Of a DNA stretch of 7,722 nt, positions 1 to 5,294 are shown one piece after another. This DNA comes from Dehalococcoidales bacterium (GTDB lineage: Bacteria > Chloroflexota > Dehalococcoidia > Dehalococcoidales > Fen-1064). A program made the translations under genes and the position numbers. The stretch lies in the NCBI GenBank assembly GCA_028713395.1, contig JAQTOJ010000083.1:1-7722 (forward strand), in the 5' to 3' direction. Positions within the stretch are counted from its first letter, which is position 1, and every line of letters starts with the position of its first letter. Below the pieces are notes generated by a model. That model made no database searches. It had not been told where the DNA came from and was given only the letters and a program-made list of their open reading frames with translations.

Positions 1-1244
1 TCGCGGTCGCGCACGGTGACACGGTTATCTTCCAACGACTGGAAATCAACAGTGACGCAATACGGGGTGCCGATTTCATCCTGGCGGCGGTAACGCCGCC
101 CGATGGACTGCGTATCGTCGTACTGGGTCATAAAACCGCCGCGGATCCCTTTATGGACATCATGCGCAAATGCGGCGAGGTTTTCTTTTTTACTCAACGG
201 CAAGATGGCGGCTTTGATAGGGGCTAAAGCCGGGTGTAAATGCAGCACCACACGGGTCTCGTCTTTATCCGGTTCTTCAGAATAGGCGTCACAGAGGAAA
301 GCCAACAGACAGCGGTCGACACCCACCGCCGGTTCAATAACGTAAGGGGTGTAATGTTCCTTGGTCTCCTCATCGTAATAATCCAGCAACTTGCCGCTGG
401 CTTTGGAATGCTGTTTCAGATCAAAATCCGTGCGGCTGGCGAGGCCCTCAATCTCTTCCCAGCCCATGGGATAGAGGAAGGTGATATCGCAGACACGCTT
501 GGCGTAATGCGCCAGTTTGGCTTTTTCATGTTCCAGCACCGATAAGTGTTCTTTTTTAATGCCATGCTTGAGGTACCAGTTCTGCCGTTCGTTGAGCCAA
601 TATTCGAACCACTGTTCATCGGTGCCGGGTTTGACAAAATATTCCATTTCCATCTGTTCAAATTCACGGCTGCGGAAAATAAAGTTGCCGGTGGTGATTT
701 CATTACGGAAAGACTTGCCCTGCTGGGCAATACCGAAAGGCAATTTTTTACGGGTAGCTTGCAGCACGTTATCGAAATTGACAAACATGCCCTGGGCAGT
801 TTCGGGACGAAGATAGACCACACTGGCGGCATCCTCCACCGGCCCGATGAAGGTCTTGAACATGGTGTTGAAGTTGCGCGGTTCACCCAAAGCGCCGCCG
901 CAATTCGGACATTTCGTGCCGGAAATATGATCGGCGCGGAAACGTTGATTACAGCCTTTACATTCCACCAACGGGTCAGTAAAACTCTGTAAATGGCCGC
1001 TCGCCACCCAAACCTGCGGGTGCATTAAAATACTGGTTTCGATGCCGTTCATATCATCGCGGTCCAGCACCATAGCTTTCCACCAGGCTTGCTTGATATT
1101 ACGTTTCAGTTCAATCCCCAGAGGACCATAATCCCAGCAGCCGGAAAGCCCGCCGTAAATCTCGCTGCTCTGGAAAACAAATCCCCGCCGCTGGCAGAGA
1201 GAGACTAATTTTTCCATGGTCACGGTTGCAGTTTGTTCAGTCAT
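1..1244 (-). CDS. glyQS: Glycyl-tRNA synthetase, dimeric single-chain class II type (3' end cut by window edge)
   Basis: This gene encodes the cytoplasmic enzyme that charges tRNA-Gly with glycine using ATP. The frame is open from ATG at 1244 to the left edge, giving 414 residues; the family is usually about 440-470, so only the last few dozen residues are missing. Visible landmarks are the Y-G-G-L-S-G-C-W-D-Y-G-P-L-G stretch (residues 30-43), a zinc-type pair C95/C98 and C112/C115, LRPETAQGMF (145-154), class II motif 2 FRNEI (179-183) and motif 3 EPAVGVDR (304-311). The anticodon-binding domain begins near residue 330 and includes the RRYRRQDEIGTPYCVTVDF segment. It is the one-chain alpha2 type, not the GlyQ/GlyS tetramer. 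The start codon overlaps the stop of the preceding membrane-protein gene (ATGA) and has a good Shine-Dalgarno site, so the two are probably cotranscribed and coupled. No T-box leader is seen directly upstream. Confidence 0.96.
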   Translation of the reverse strand, partial: MTEQTATVTMEKLVSLCQRRGFVFQSSEIYGGLSGCWDYGPLGIELKRNIKQAWWKAMVLDRDDMNGIETSILMHPQVWVASGHLQSFTDPLVECKGCNQRFRADHISGTKCPNCGGALGEPRNFNTMFKTFIGPVEDAASVVYLRPETAQGMFVNFDNVLQATRKKLPFGIAQQGKSFRNEITTGNFIFRSREFEQMEMEYFVKPGTDEQWFEYWLNERQNWYLKHGIKKEHLSVLEHEKAKLAHYAKRVCDITFLYPMGWEEIEGLASRTDFDLKQHSKASGKLLDYYDEETKEHYTPYVIEPAVGVDRCLLAFLCDAYSEEPDKDETRVVLHLHPALAPIKAAILPLSKKENLAAFAHDVHKGIRGGFMTQYDDTQSIGRRYRRQDEIGTPYCVTVDFQSLEDNRVTVRDR

Positions 1245-1885
1245 TTATGCACCTCAGTAGAATTATCCTTCAGGCTCGAAAGCGAGCCACCGTACTTTCT
1301 AATCATACCCATAAAAAAGATACCCAGCACGACGCCGGCAATACCCATCACCACCAGGGTGAAGATCCAGAGCGGCGGCAGGCTGACATTGTAAGCGTTG
1401 ACGCTGAAAATATTCGCCATGGCATAAGCAATGATCAATTGCGGCAAGCCGACGATATTACCCATGACGTTCAGGAGAGAGTTCATGGAAAAACTGCCTG
1501 CCTGGGCCGAACGGAAGACATTGCCCAGCCTGGCCGCTCCCCAAGTGATGCTGAAAGCCAAAAAAGCGAGCAAAATTTGCGGTAAAAGAGTCCAGACGAG
1601 CAGACGTCCGCGCGCCATGAAAGCCGCCGGATTGCCGGCAGCATCAAAGTTATACCCTGCCTGAAGCGGTAATTTAGGAGCAAACCAGACAACCAATATC
1701 ACGGTAAGCAACAGCGTCATCAGGGGCAACGCCATGTATTTAAGTTTGAATTTCAAAGGCGCGGTTTCGTTCGCCGCCTCAGCCTTGACCCCGGTTTTCA
1801 CCTGACCTAACACAACCGCAGCCAGGAGCAACGTGCCGATGATCAACAGCAAAAACACCCCAATGAGAACGATTAAAGTAAACAT
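1241..1885 (-). CDS. DUF1648-like integral membrane protein, 214 aa
   Basis: The function is unknown. The protein is very hydrophobic, with about five membrane segments (residues 3-27, 50-68, 95-115, 140-163 and 170-194). Between the second and third is a loop, KLPLQAGYNFDAAGNPAAFM (71-90), that matches the DUF1648 pattern of LP followed by a hydrophobic/aromatic patch and a D-A-A-G-x-P turn. Proteins with this domain are bacterial membrane proteins, some of them linked to gene regulators or peptide immunity; nothing here shows which applies. The frame stays open upstream to a TTG at 1936, but ATG at 1885 is preferred because a perfect TATAAT lies between the two and would itself be read as coding otherwise. 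The last codon overlaps the glyQS start (ATGA), so this is the first gene of a two-gene operon with glyQS. Confidence 0.82.
   Translation of the reverse strand: MFTLIVLIGVFLLLIIGTLLLAAVVLGQVKTGVKAEAANETAPLKFKLKYMALPLMTLLLTVILVVWFAPKLPLQAGYNFDAAGNPAAFMARGRLLVWTLLPQILLAFLAFSITWGAARLGNVFRSAQAGSFSMNSLLNVMGNIVGLPQLIIAYAMANIFSVNAYNVSLPPLWIFTLVVMGIAGVVLGIFFMGMIRKYGGSLSSLKDNSTEVHK
1250..1255 (-). promoter_or_regulatory. Ribosome binding site of glyQS
   Basis: On the minus strand GAGGTG lies 5 nt before the ATG at 1244, inside the last codons of the upstream membrane-protein gene. It supports this ATG as the glyQS start even though it overlaps the previous stop codon. Confidence 0.75.
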
Positions 1886-1894
1886 TATTAGACA

Positions 1895-1900
1895 ATTATA
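1895..1900 (-). promoter_or_regulatory. Probable -10 box for the membrane protein-glyQS operon, implying a leaderless mRNA
   Basis: On the minus strand a perfect TATAAT ends 9 nt before the ATG at 1885. Transcription normally starts 6-9 nt after the -10 box, so the mRNA would begin at or within about 3 nt of the start codon. No Shine-Dalgarno sequence precedes this ATG, which fits. A clear -35 hexamer is not visible at 16-18 nt spacing. Confidence 0.55.
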
Positions 1901-1975
1901 AAGCAGATGCCGCAACGATACCAGTATCAGCAACAAATTCTAATATCAAAATGCGAAATCCTAAACCCCGCCCCA

Positions 1976-1999
1976 CCCGGATTCACGGAAAAAGCCGGG
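1976..1999. repeat. Short inverted repeat between two minus-strand genes
   Basis: CCCGG (1976-1980) and CCGGG (1995-1999) are complementary around a 14-nt loop, and the right arm is followed by GATGACG. The same CCGGGATG core recurs in the hairpin at 6859-6878, so this may be a decayed copy of a dispersed repeat. The rest of 1886-2064 shows no convincing gene and no T-run terminator downstream of the cysteine-rich gene. Confidence 0.35.
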
Positions 2000-2064
2000 A
2001 TGACGTGGAGGCAGATTGCTGCTTCAGGTTTGGAGAAAGGCGCTTGCCCGAAATGATCAAAATA

Positions 2065-2616
2065 TTAGTGCTTGTGCGGCGCGGGCTTCCGGCGGCGGAA
2101 TTCCTCGACGATATCTTCTTTGCGGATAAGGGCGCTTTTTATGCCGTATTGCCTGGCCAGACGCATGGGCACACAGCAGCAAGTGCAGCAATTGCAGATG
2201 GCGTAATAATCTTCACGGCATTTGATGATAGTGTGGATAAGTCCTTTTTTATGGAAATCCTGCAACAGCTTCTTGGCTTCTGCTTTGGAAATAGAGCGGT
2301 AATCCTCCGGCCTCTCCGTGACGAAGACATTGCCATGGAGGTTTAACATGATCTCCGCCTGCACCGGCGCGTCACAATGATGCGATACCTGACGGCAGGC
2401 GCACGGCCCGAGGGCGAGTTCTTCCGCTAAATCCACGATCTGTTCCGCCTCGCCGGTCTTGAGCAGATAGGCGCCTTCCAGTTTTTTACCCCAGGTGTTC
2501 CCGACTTTTTTCACCAATCTGCCCAGCAGTGGAATTTTAGTCCAGCCTGCCCAGAAAAGATAGAATTTAAGGGCAAATTCACGGTGACGGCTGTAGAGTT
2601 TTAGTGTGTGGTGCAT
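2065..2616 (-). CDS. Small cysteine-rich protein, putative Fe-S or metal binding, 183 aa
   Basis: I recognise the type but no named family. Ten cysteines fall in two groups: PCACR with a following cysteine (C72, C74, C81), then C133 and the dense cluster CNCCTCCC (C141, C143, C144, C146, C147, C148). Such clusters usually bind iron-sulfur or another metal, and similar C-N-C-C-x-C-C-C runs occur in ferredoxin-like redox proteins of anaerobes. The spacing does not match a standard CxxCxxCxxxCP ferredoxin motif. The N-terminal 60 residues are basic and aromatic with no signal peptide, so the protein is probably cytoplasmic or associated with a partner. The C-terminus is charged and ends in HKH. 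The start is the ATG at 2616; a weak TAAACT lies 9 nt upstream and no strong Shine-Dalgarno is visible. It is separated by 179 nt from the next gene on the same strand, so it is probably its own transcript. Confidence 0.82.
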   Translation of the reverse strand: MHHTLKLYSRHREFALKFYLFWAGWTKIPLLGRLVKKVGNTWGKKLEGAYLLKTGEAEQIVDLAEELALGPCACRQVSHHCDAPVQAEIMLNLHGNVFVTERPEDYRSISKAEAKKLLQDFHKKGLIHTIIKCREDYYAICNCCTCCCVPMRLARQYGIKSALIRKEDIVEEFRRRKPAPHKH

Positions 2617-2695
2617 CTTAGTTTCAGTTTAGCACTAACGGTGTTCAGTTACCGCATTTCGTGGAATATCAGACTCACTTTACTTTCACTATATG

Positions 2696-2724
2696 CCCGC
2701 AATGGCGGGAATGGGATACCCATT
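2696..2724. repeat. Two adjacent small hairpins
   Basis: CCCGC (2696-2700) pairs with GCGGG (2705-2709) around a 4-nt loop. It is followed at once by AATGGG (2710-2715) pairing with CCCATT (2719-2724) around ATA. Back-to-back perfect stems in a gene-free region suggest a foldback intergenic repeat, not coding sequence. Confidence 0.55.
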
Positions 2725-2740
2725 ACGAGATACAAAGTAC

Positions 2741-2752
2741 CGAAGCAATCTC
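2741..2752 (-). repeat. Inverted copy of a 12-base dispersed repeat
   Basis: CGAAGCAATCTC is the reverse complement of GAGATTGCTTCG, which matches the two direct copies at 2816 and 3019 in ten of twelve bases (GAGATTGCCGCG). Units starting GAGATTGC and carrying a later CTCGCAA motif are familiar from intergenic repeats in several bacterial genomes. Confidence 0.5.
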
Positions 2753-2762
2753 TGGCTGATTT

Positions 2763-2805
2763 TAGGGGCGGGTTAACAGCAACAGAATGCGGAAATCCGC
2801 CCCTA
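2763..2805. repeat. Foldback repeat with 9-bp arms
   Basis: TAGGGGCGG (2763-2771) is perfectly complementary to CCGCCCCTA (2797-2805) around a 25-nt loop. The G/C-rich arms and gene-free setting suggest a small non-autonomous palindromic repeat. A terminator is less likely because no T-run follows. Confidence 0.6.
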
Positions 2806-2815
2806 TGGATTGGGT

Positions 2816-2827
2816 GAGATTGCCGCG
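2816..2827 (+). repeat. Dispersed repeat, copy 2
   Basis: GAGATTGCCGCG is identical to 3019-3030. It is followed about 35 nt later by GGCTCGCAATGGAG, which resembles the CCTCGCAAAGACG end of copy 3, so this may be a diverged or interrupted copy of the longer unit. Confidence 0.5.
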
Positions 2828-2932
2828 CCCCGATTACATACGGGATGTACCACCTGCGGGCTCGCAATGGAGATAAAGCGGCCGCGCTTCAAGCACCCCT
2901 ATTCTAACTAAGTCGACCCACCATCATCTGTA

Positions 2933-2951
2933 TCTTCCCGGCAACGGAAGA
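2933..2951. repeat. Small stem-loop
   Basis: TCTTCC (2933-2938) pairs with GGAAGA (2946-2951) around a 7-nt loop. CCATC (2921-2925) and GATGG (2953-2957) could extend the stem imperfectly. There is no U-run, and the role is unknown. Confidence 0.35.
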
Positions 2952-3018
2952 GGATGGTTACTGAAGGACAAGAGCCGGAGTATTTTACTTTATTTGGGAA
3001 TGAATGGCACAACGGTTT

Positions 3019-3056
3019 GAGATTGCCGCGTCACTTCGCTCCTCGCAAAGACGATC
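3019..3056 (+). repeat. Dispersed intergenic repeat, copy 3 (fullest)
   Basis: The unit starts GAGATTGCCGCG, continues TCACTTCGCTCC, and ends TCGCAAAGACGATC. It is partly self-complementary: GCGTCACTTCGC resembles the reverse complement of the tail of related units. This layout is typical of short repeats scattered between genes in some Chloroflexota and other environmental bacterial genomes (recalled, not searched). Confidence 0.55.
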
Positions 3057-3163
3057 AAAGGACACCAGAAGCCCGGGCTCAAAATTCGGTGTAATACAAA
3101 ACCCGATTCTCCGTATATATTACTAAATACCCCGATTTCCCCGCTGGTTGATGGAGATATTTT

Positions 3164-3167
3164 GAGG
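3164..3167 (+). promoter_or_regulatory. Ribosome binding site of the first small membrane protein
   Basis: GAGG lies 5 nt before the ATG at 3173. It supports that start codon. Confidence 0.6.
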
Positions 3168-3172
3168 CTAGA

Positions 3173-3685
3173 ATGAAAAACAGCTCTTTACGTTATTTAC
3201 TGGTATTTCTCACCCTAGGCGGCATTCTATTAACGATTTATTTTCTGATCGAAATCCAGTTGGATCCATACGCTTCCTTCGTGATCACGGGTGCGGCTTT
3301 CGAGTCTTTAAAAACCAGGATCATGATAGACACGATTTTTCTGCTGGTGTTCATTATATGTGCCGTGATCGCCATGGCGGGGATAACCACGCGTCGTTGG
3401 CGCGGCGTATCGGCGCTCGGACAGGGTACCCTATCGCTGGTATTAGGCAGCTTCGTGTTAGCCGAACAGCTACAAACCATGATAACCCTGCAGCGGGAAT
3501 TGAATTTGGACCTGGTATTGCTCTGGCGGTTGAATTGCGGCGAAATTTACGCGGCGTTTTTTTATCTGTTGCTGGGCGGTTGTTTCCTGGTCTATTTTAA
3601 CCGCACGAAAACAAAAGGAGGTTTCAGTTCCGGTATGAAAAAGCATATGATAGTAACTGTGAACACGCAGGAGGCAGACAAATGA
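3173..3685 (+). CDS. Small integral membrane protein of unknown function, 170 aa
   Basis: I do not recognise a family. Hydrophobic segments at about residues 8-26, 50-72, 79-98 and 122-142 predict four membrane helices. A short loop (27-49) with LDPYASF lies after the first, a basic turn TTRRWRG (72-78) lies between the second and third, and a polar, lysine-rich tail starts at 143. There are no catalytic or metal motifs. The ATG at 3173 has a GAGG site upstream. Its stop overlaps the start of the next gene (ATGA), so the two are translated from one mRNA and may form a complex. Confidence 0.8.
   Translation: MKNSSLRYLLVFLTLGGILLTIYFLIEIQLDPYASFVITGAAFESLKTRIMIDTIFLLVFIICAVIAMAGITTRRWRGVSALGQGTLSLVLGSFVLAEQLQTMITLQRELNLDLVLLWRLNCGEIYAAFFYLLLGGCFLVYFNRTKTKGGFSSGMKKHMIVTVNTQEADK
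3669..3674 (+). promoter_or_regulatory. Strong Shine-Dalgarno site of the second small membrane protein
   Basis: A perfect AGGAGG lies 7 nt before the ATG at 3682, within the final codons of the upstream gene. It makes the overlapping start convincing. Confidence 0.85.
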
Positions 3686-4092
3686 AAAGACCGGATACTT
3701 TAGTCTTGATCGCCATCTGGCAGTTCCTGGCAGCTTTTGCTTCGCTGATCGGCATTGCCGGGTTGGCGGCCTGGGGATTTGCCGGCGCGATGAACGGTTG
3801 GGGTTCGCGGGATGGCGCCTGGAGCGGGTATTATCACAGCCAGCCTCCGGTTTGGGAGGTTTTCTTCTTGACCATTGGCATCACCGCCCTGGTATGTCTC
3901 CTGACGTTGGCCGTTGCCGGAGGAGTGGGGCTCATAAAAGGAAAAGAATGGGGACGTATCACCAGCCTGGTTTTTAACGCCCTCGGTTTGTTTATTTTTC
4001 CAGTGGGGACGATCATCGGGACGCTAGCCCTAGTATATTTGACGAAAAAAGAAACCAAAGACTTTTTCAGTCCGCCGATACCAGCGCAATAA
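3682..4092 (+). CDS. Small integral membrane protein of unknown function, 136 aa
   Basis: Three membrane segments are visible (about 7-34, 58-84 and 92-120). The loop between the first two is rich in Gly, Trp and Tyr (35-57). The second half carries GLIKGKEWGRI followed by a hydrophobic run with FPVGTIIG and a charged tail. This G-L-x-x-G-K-x-W-x-R-I pattern followed by a P-x-G-T helix is common in small uncharacterised bacterial membrane proteins, where the final helices often form a four-helix unit. No enzymatic motif is seen. The gene overlaps the previous stop by 4 nt and has AGGAGG upstream, so it is the second gene of a coupled pair. The gap after it holds hairpins and then the convergent FAH gene. 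Confidence 0.82.
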   Translation: MKRPDTLVLIAIWQFLAAFASLIGIAGLAAWGFAGAMNGWGSRDGAWSGYYHSQPPVWEVFFLTIGITALVCLLTLAVAGGVGLIKGKEWGRITSLVFNALGLFIFPVGTIIGTLALVYLTKKETKDFFSPPIPAQ

Positions 4093-4187
4093 CAGGATTC
4101 TTAAAAACCATATTTGCGACTAGAGTATCTATCCAAAACACAACGACCCTCACCCTGCCCTCTCCCATAATGGAAGGGTAACTCACG

Positions 4188-4213
4188 AGATGGAAGGCAT
4201 TCGCCTTCCATCT
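4188..4213. terminator. Strong hairpin in convergent gap, possible transcription terminator
   Basis: AGATGGAAGGC (4188-4198) is perfectly complementary to GCCTTCCATCT (4203-4213) around the loop ATTC, an 11-bp stem. It sits between the end of the plus-strand membrane-protein pair and the end of the minus-strand FAH gene. A long T-run is missing on both strands, so factor-dependent termination, mRNA end protection or a mobile palindromic repeat are alternatives. Confidence 0.5.
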
Positions 4214-4214
4214 T

Positions 4215-4231
4215 CTGGATCTTCTATCCAG
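4215..4231. repeat. Second hairpin next to the 4188 stem
   Basis: CTGGAT (4215-4220) pairs with ATCCAG (4226-4231) around a 5-nt loop, one base after the stronger stem. Together they form a tandem double hairpin. The preceding 4150-4180 is rich in CCCT runs of a kind often seen in intergenic repeats. I see no gene in 4093-4358. Confidence 0.45.
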
Positions 4232-4334
4232 TCAAATCCGGAATACAGCTAGCCACGAACAGTTAGCGAGAAACCGCTACTAAAAACCAACCTCGCAGAG
4301 ACACTCCAGGAACCGGTATAAACCATGGATCATC

Positions 4335-4360
4335 AAACCGCACTCGTTGACCGGTTTTTT
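4335..4360 (+). terminator. Weak terminator-like element
   Basis: AAACCG (4335-4340) pairs with CGGTTT (4352-4357), which is followed by three more T bases on the plus strand. The loop of 11 nt is large and the stem short. If real it would stop plus-strand readthrough into the FAH gene. Confidence 0.3.
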
Positions 4361-5117
4361 ACGGTTTTATCACCTGATTCCGCAGCACGCCGATGGGCGG
4401 GATTTTGATCTCCACCACGTCACCCGGCTGCATCGGACCGATACCGCTGGGAGTGCCGGTAGCGATGACATCGCCCGGGAGCAGTGTCATCACCTGCGAA
4501 ATGAAACTGAGACAGGTTTTCACGGAAAAAATCATCTGGTTGGTATTACCGTCCTGTTTTTTTACCCCGTTCAGGTAGGTCTGCACCGGCGTGTTCTGGG
4601 GATCCAGCTCGGTTTCAATCCACGGTCCGAACGCCCCGAAGGTATCGAAGCCCTTGGCGCGCGTCCACTGTACATCCGCGGACTGAATATCGCGGGCACT
4701 GACATCGTTGAAACAGGTGTAGCCTAGCACATAGTCCAGCGCTTCATCCTCGGAAATATCACGAGCGGTCTTTTTGATCACGATACCCAGTTCGCCCTCG
4801 AAATCGACGCGTTTGGTCATCAACGGATAAACGATATTATCCTCCGGGCCAATGACGGATGACGGCGGTTTCAGGAAGATCAGGGGTGTCTTGGGCACGG
4901 TGAAATTAGCTTCCTCGGCGTGGGCTTTATAGTTCAAACCCAGGCAGACAATTTTGGAGGGCACCGAAGGCGCCAATAATTTCACATCCTCCAAGCGGTA
5001 CATCTCATCCGTGTGCTGGATGCCGCGGAAGGGCGTGCCCTTGATACCGTAAACGGTTTTCCCGCTGAGAATACCCCATTTGATAGTTTTTCCGAATGCG
5101 AAACGTATAATCTTCAT
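4359..5117 (-). CDS. Fumarylacetoacetate hydrolase (FAH) family protein, 252 aa
   Basis: FAH-fold enzymes cleave, decarboxylate or isomerise beta-dicarbonyl acids such as acylpyruvates, oxaloacetate, or the 2-hydroxyhepta-2,4-diene-1,7-dioate intermediate of aromatic degradation; the exact substrate cannot be read here. Residues 1-50 look like the DUF2437 N-terminal region. The catalytic domain follows with GLNYKAHAEE (60-69), the metal ligands in DFEGELG (E107 and E109), NDVSARD (D138), KGFDTFGAFGPW (K155) and GTPSGIG (221-227). The usual Mg/Mn site is therefore intact. Length is normal for the bacterial family. ATG at 5117 is chosen because homologues begin M-K-I/L-x-R; an upstream TTG at 5153 would add 12 unrelated residues. 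GGGAG lies only 2 nt before the ATG, so the ribosome site is poor. No other catabolic genes are adjacent, so it may be a housekeeping oxaloacetate or acylpyruvate enzyme. Confidence 0.93.
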   Translation of the reverse strand: MKIIRFAFGKTIKWGILSGKTVYGIKGTPFRGIQHTDEMYRLEDVKLLAPSVPSKIVCLGLNYKAHAEEANFTVPKTPLIFLKPPSSVIGPEDNIVYPLMTKRVDFEGELGIVIKKTARDISEDEALDYVLGYTCFNDVSARDIQSADVQWTRAKGFDTFGAFGPWIETELDPQNTPVQTYLNGVKKQDGNTNQMIFSVKTCLSFISQVMTLLPGDVIATGTPSGIGPMQPGDVVEIKIPPIGVLRNQVIKP

Positions 5118-5167
5118 AGCTCCCAGTTTAAATGAGGTAACAACGTTTGGCAAGGGGCAATTATACG

Positions 5168-5196
5168 AAAATACAGGCTTGATAACCCCCTGTCAA
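5168..5196 (-). promoter_or_regulatory. Promoter of the FAH-family gene
   Basis: On the minus strand a perfect -35 TTGACA (5196-5191) is spaced 17 nt from TATTTT (5173-5168). Directly downstream lies a perfect TATAAT (5165-5160), but its spacing to TTGACA is 25 nt. Either -10 could be used. Both would give a short leader of roughly 35-45 nt before the ATG at 5117. Confidence 0.6.
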
Positions 5197-5236
5197 TCCC
5201 TGAAAAACCGGCTTGAGATTTTAAGTATGAGAGCGG

Positions 5237-5250
5237 TCAGGCAAACCTGA
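5237..5250. promoter_or_regulatory. Small palindrome next to the rightward -35, possible operator
   Basis: TCAGG (5237-5241) and CCTGA (5246-5250) are complementary around CAAA, ending 5 nt before the TTGACT of the rightward promoter. The position suits a regulator site in a divergent promoter region. A palindrome this short can also occur by chance. Confidence 0.3.
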
Positions 5251-5255
5251 AACTA

Positions 5256-5285
5256 TTGACTTCTCATATGGCGGGAGCATATAAT
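5256..5285 (+). promoter_or_regulatory. Promoter of the 84-residue-repeat membrane protein, implying a leaderless mRNA
   Basis: TTGACT (5256-5261) and a perfect TATAAT (5280-5285) are separated by 18 nt. The -10 box ends 9 nt before the ATG at 5295, so transcription should start at or very near the start codon. No Shine-Dalgarno site fits this ATG. The TTG at 5256, which could be taken as an in-frame start codon, is the -35 box itself. Confidence 0.7.
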
Positions 5286-5294
5286 CGGCTCATT

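Larger units (their letters stand above)
2617..3172. other. Intergenic region of 556 nt with repeats and hairpins, no convincing gene
   Basis: This gap lies between divergent genes. Its short open frames are built largely from inverted-repeat sequence, resemble no protein I know, and have no start signals. It contains the hairpins and dispersed repeat copies listed separately. The right end must hold the promoter for the plus-strand membrane-protein pair. AT-rich candidates are TATATT (3116-3121) and TATTTT (3158-3163), neither with a good -35. Confidence 0.6.

Noticed and set aside
416..886. Open minus-strand frame of 156 codons
   Set aside because: It is an out-of-frame shadow of the glycyl-tRNA synthetase, whose motifs read cleanly in another minus frame from 1244 to the left edge.
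1886..2064. T-box riboswitch ahead of the glyQS operon
   Set aside because: No T-box consensus, specifier hairpin or terminator is visible, and the probable -10 box leaves no room for a leader.
1951..2346. Plus-strand frame of 131 codons
   Set aside because: It lies mostly antisense to the cysteine-rich gene, has no ribosome site and shows no recognisable protein features.
2649..2867. Minus-strand frame of 72 codons in the large intergenic region
   Set aside because: It runs through the inverted repeats and hairpins at 2696-2805, so its composition reflects repeat DNA; no start signal or homology is apparent.
2617..3172. CRISPR array or mobile-element ends
   Set aside because: The repeat copies are few, irregularly spaced and in both orientations; there is no transposase gene and no regular spacer pattern.
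5256..5294. TTG-initiated N-terminal extension of the repeat protein
   Set aside because: The TTG is the -35 box of a strong promoter and the stretch contains the -10 box; the ATG at 5295 gives a normal membrane-anchor N-terminus.
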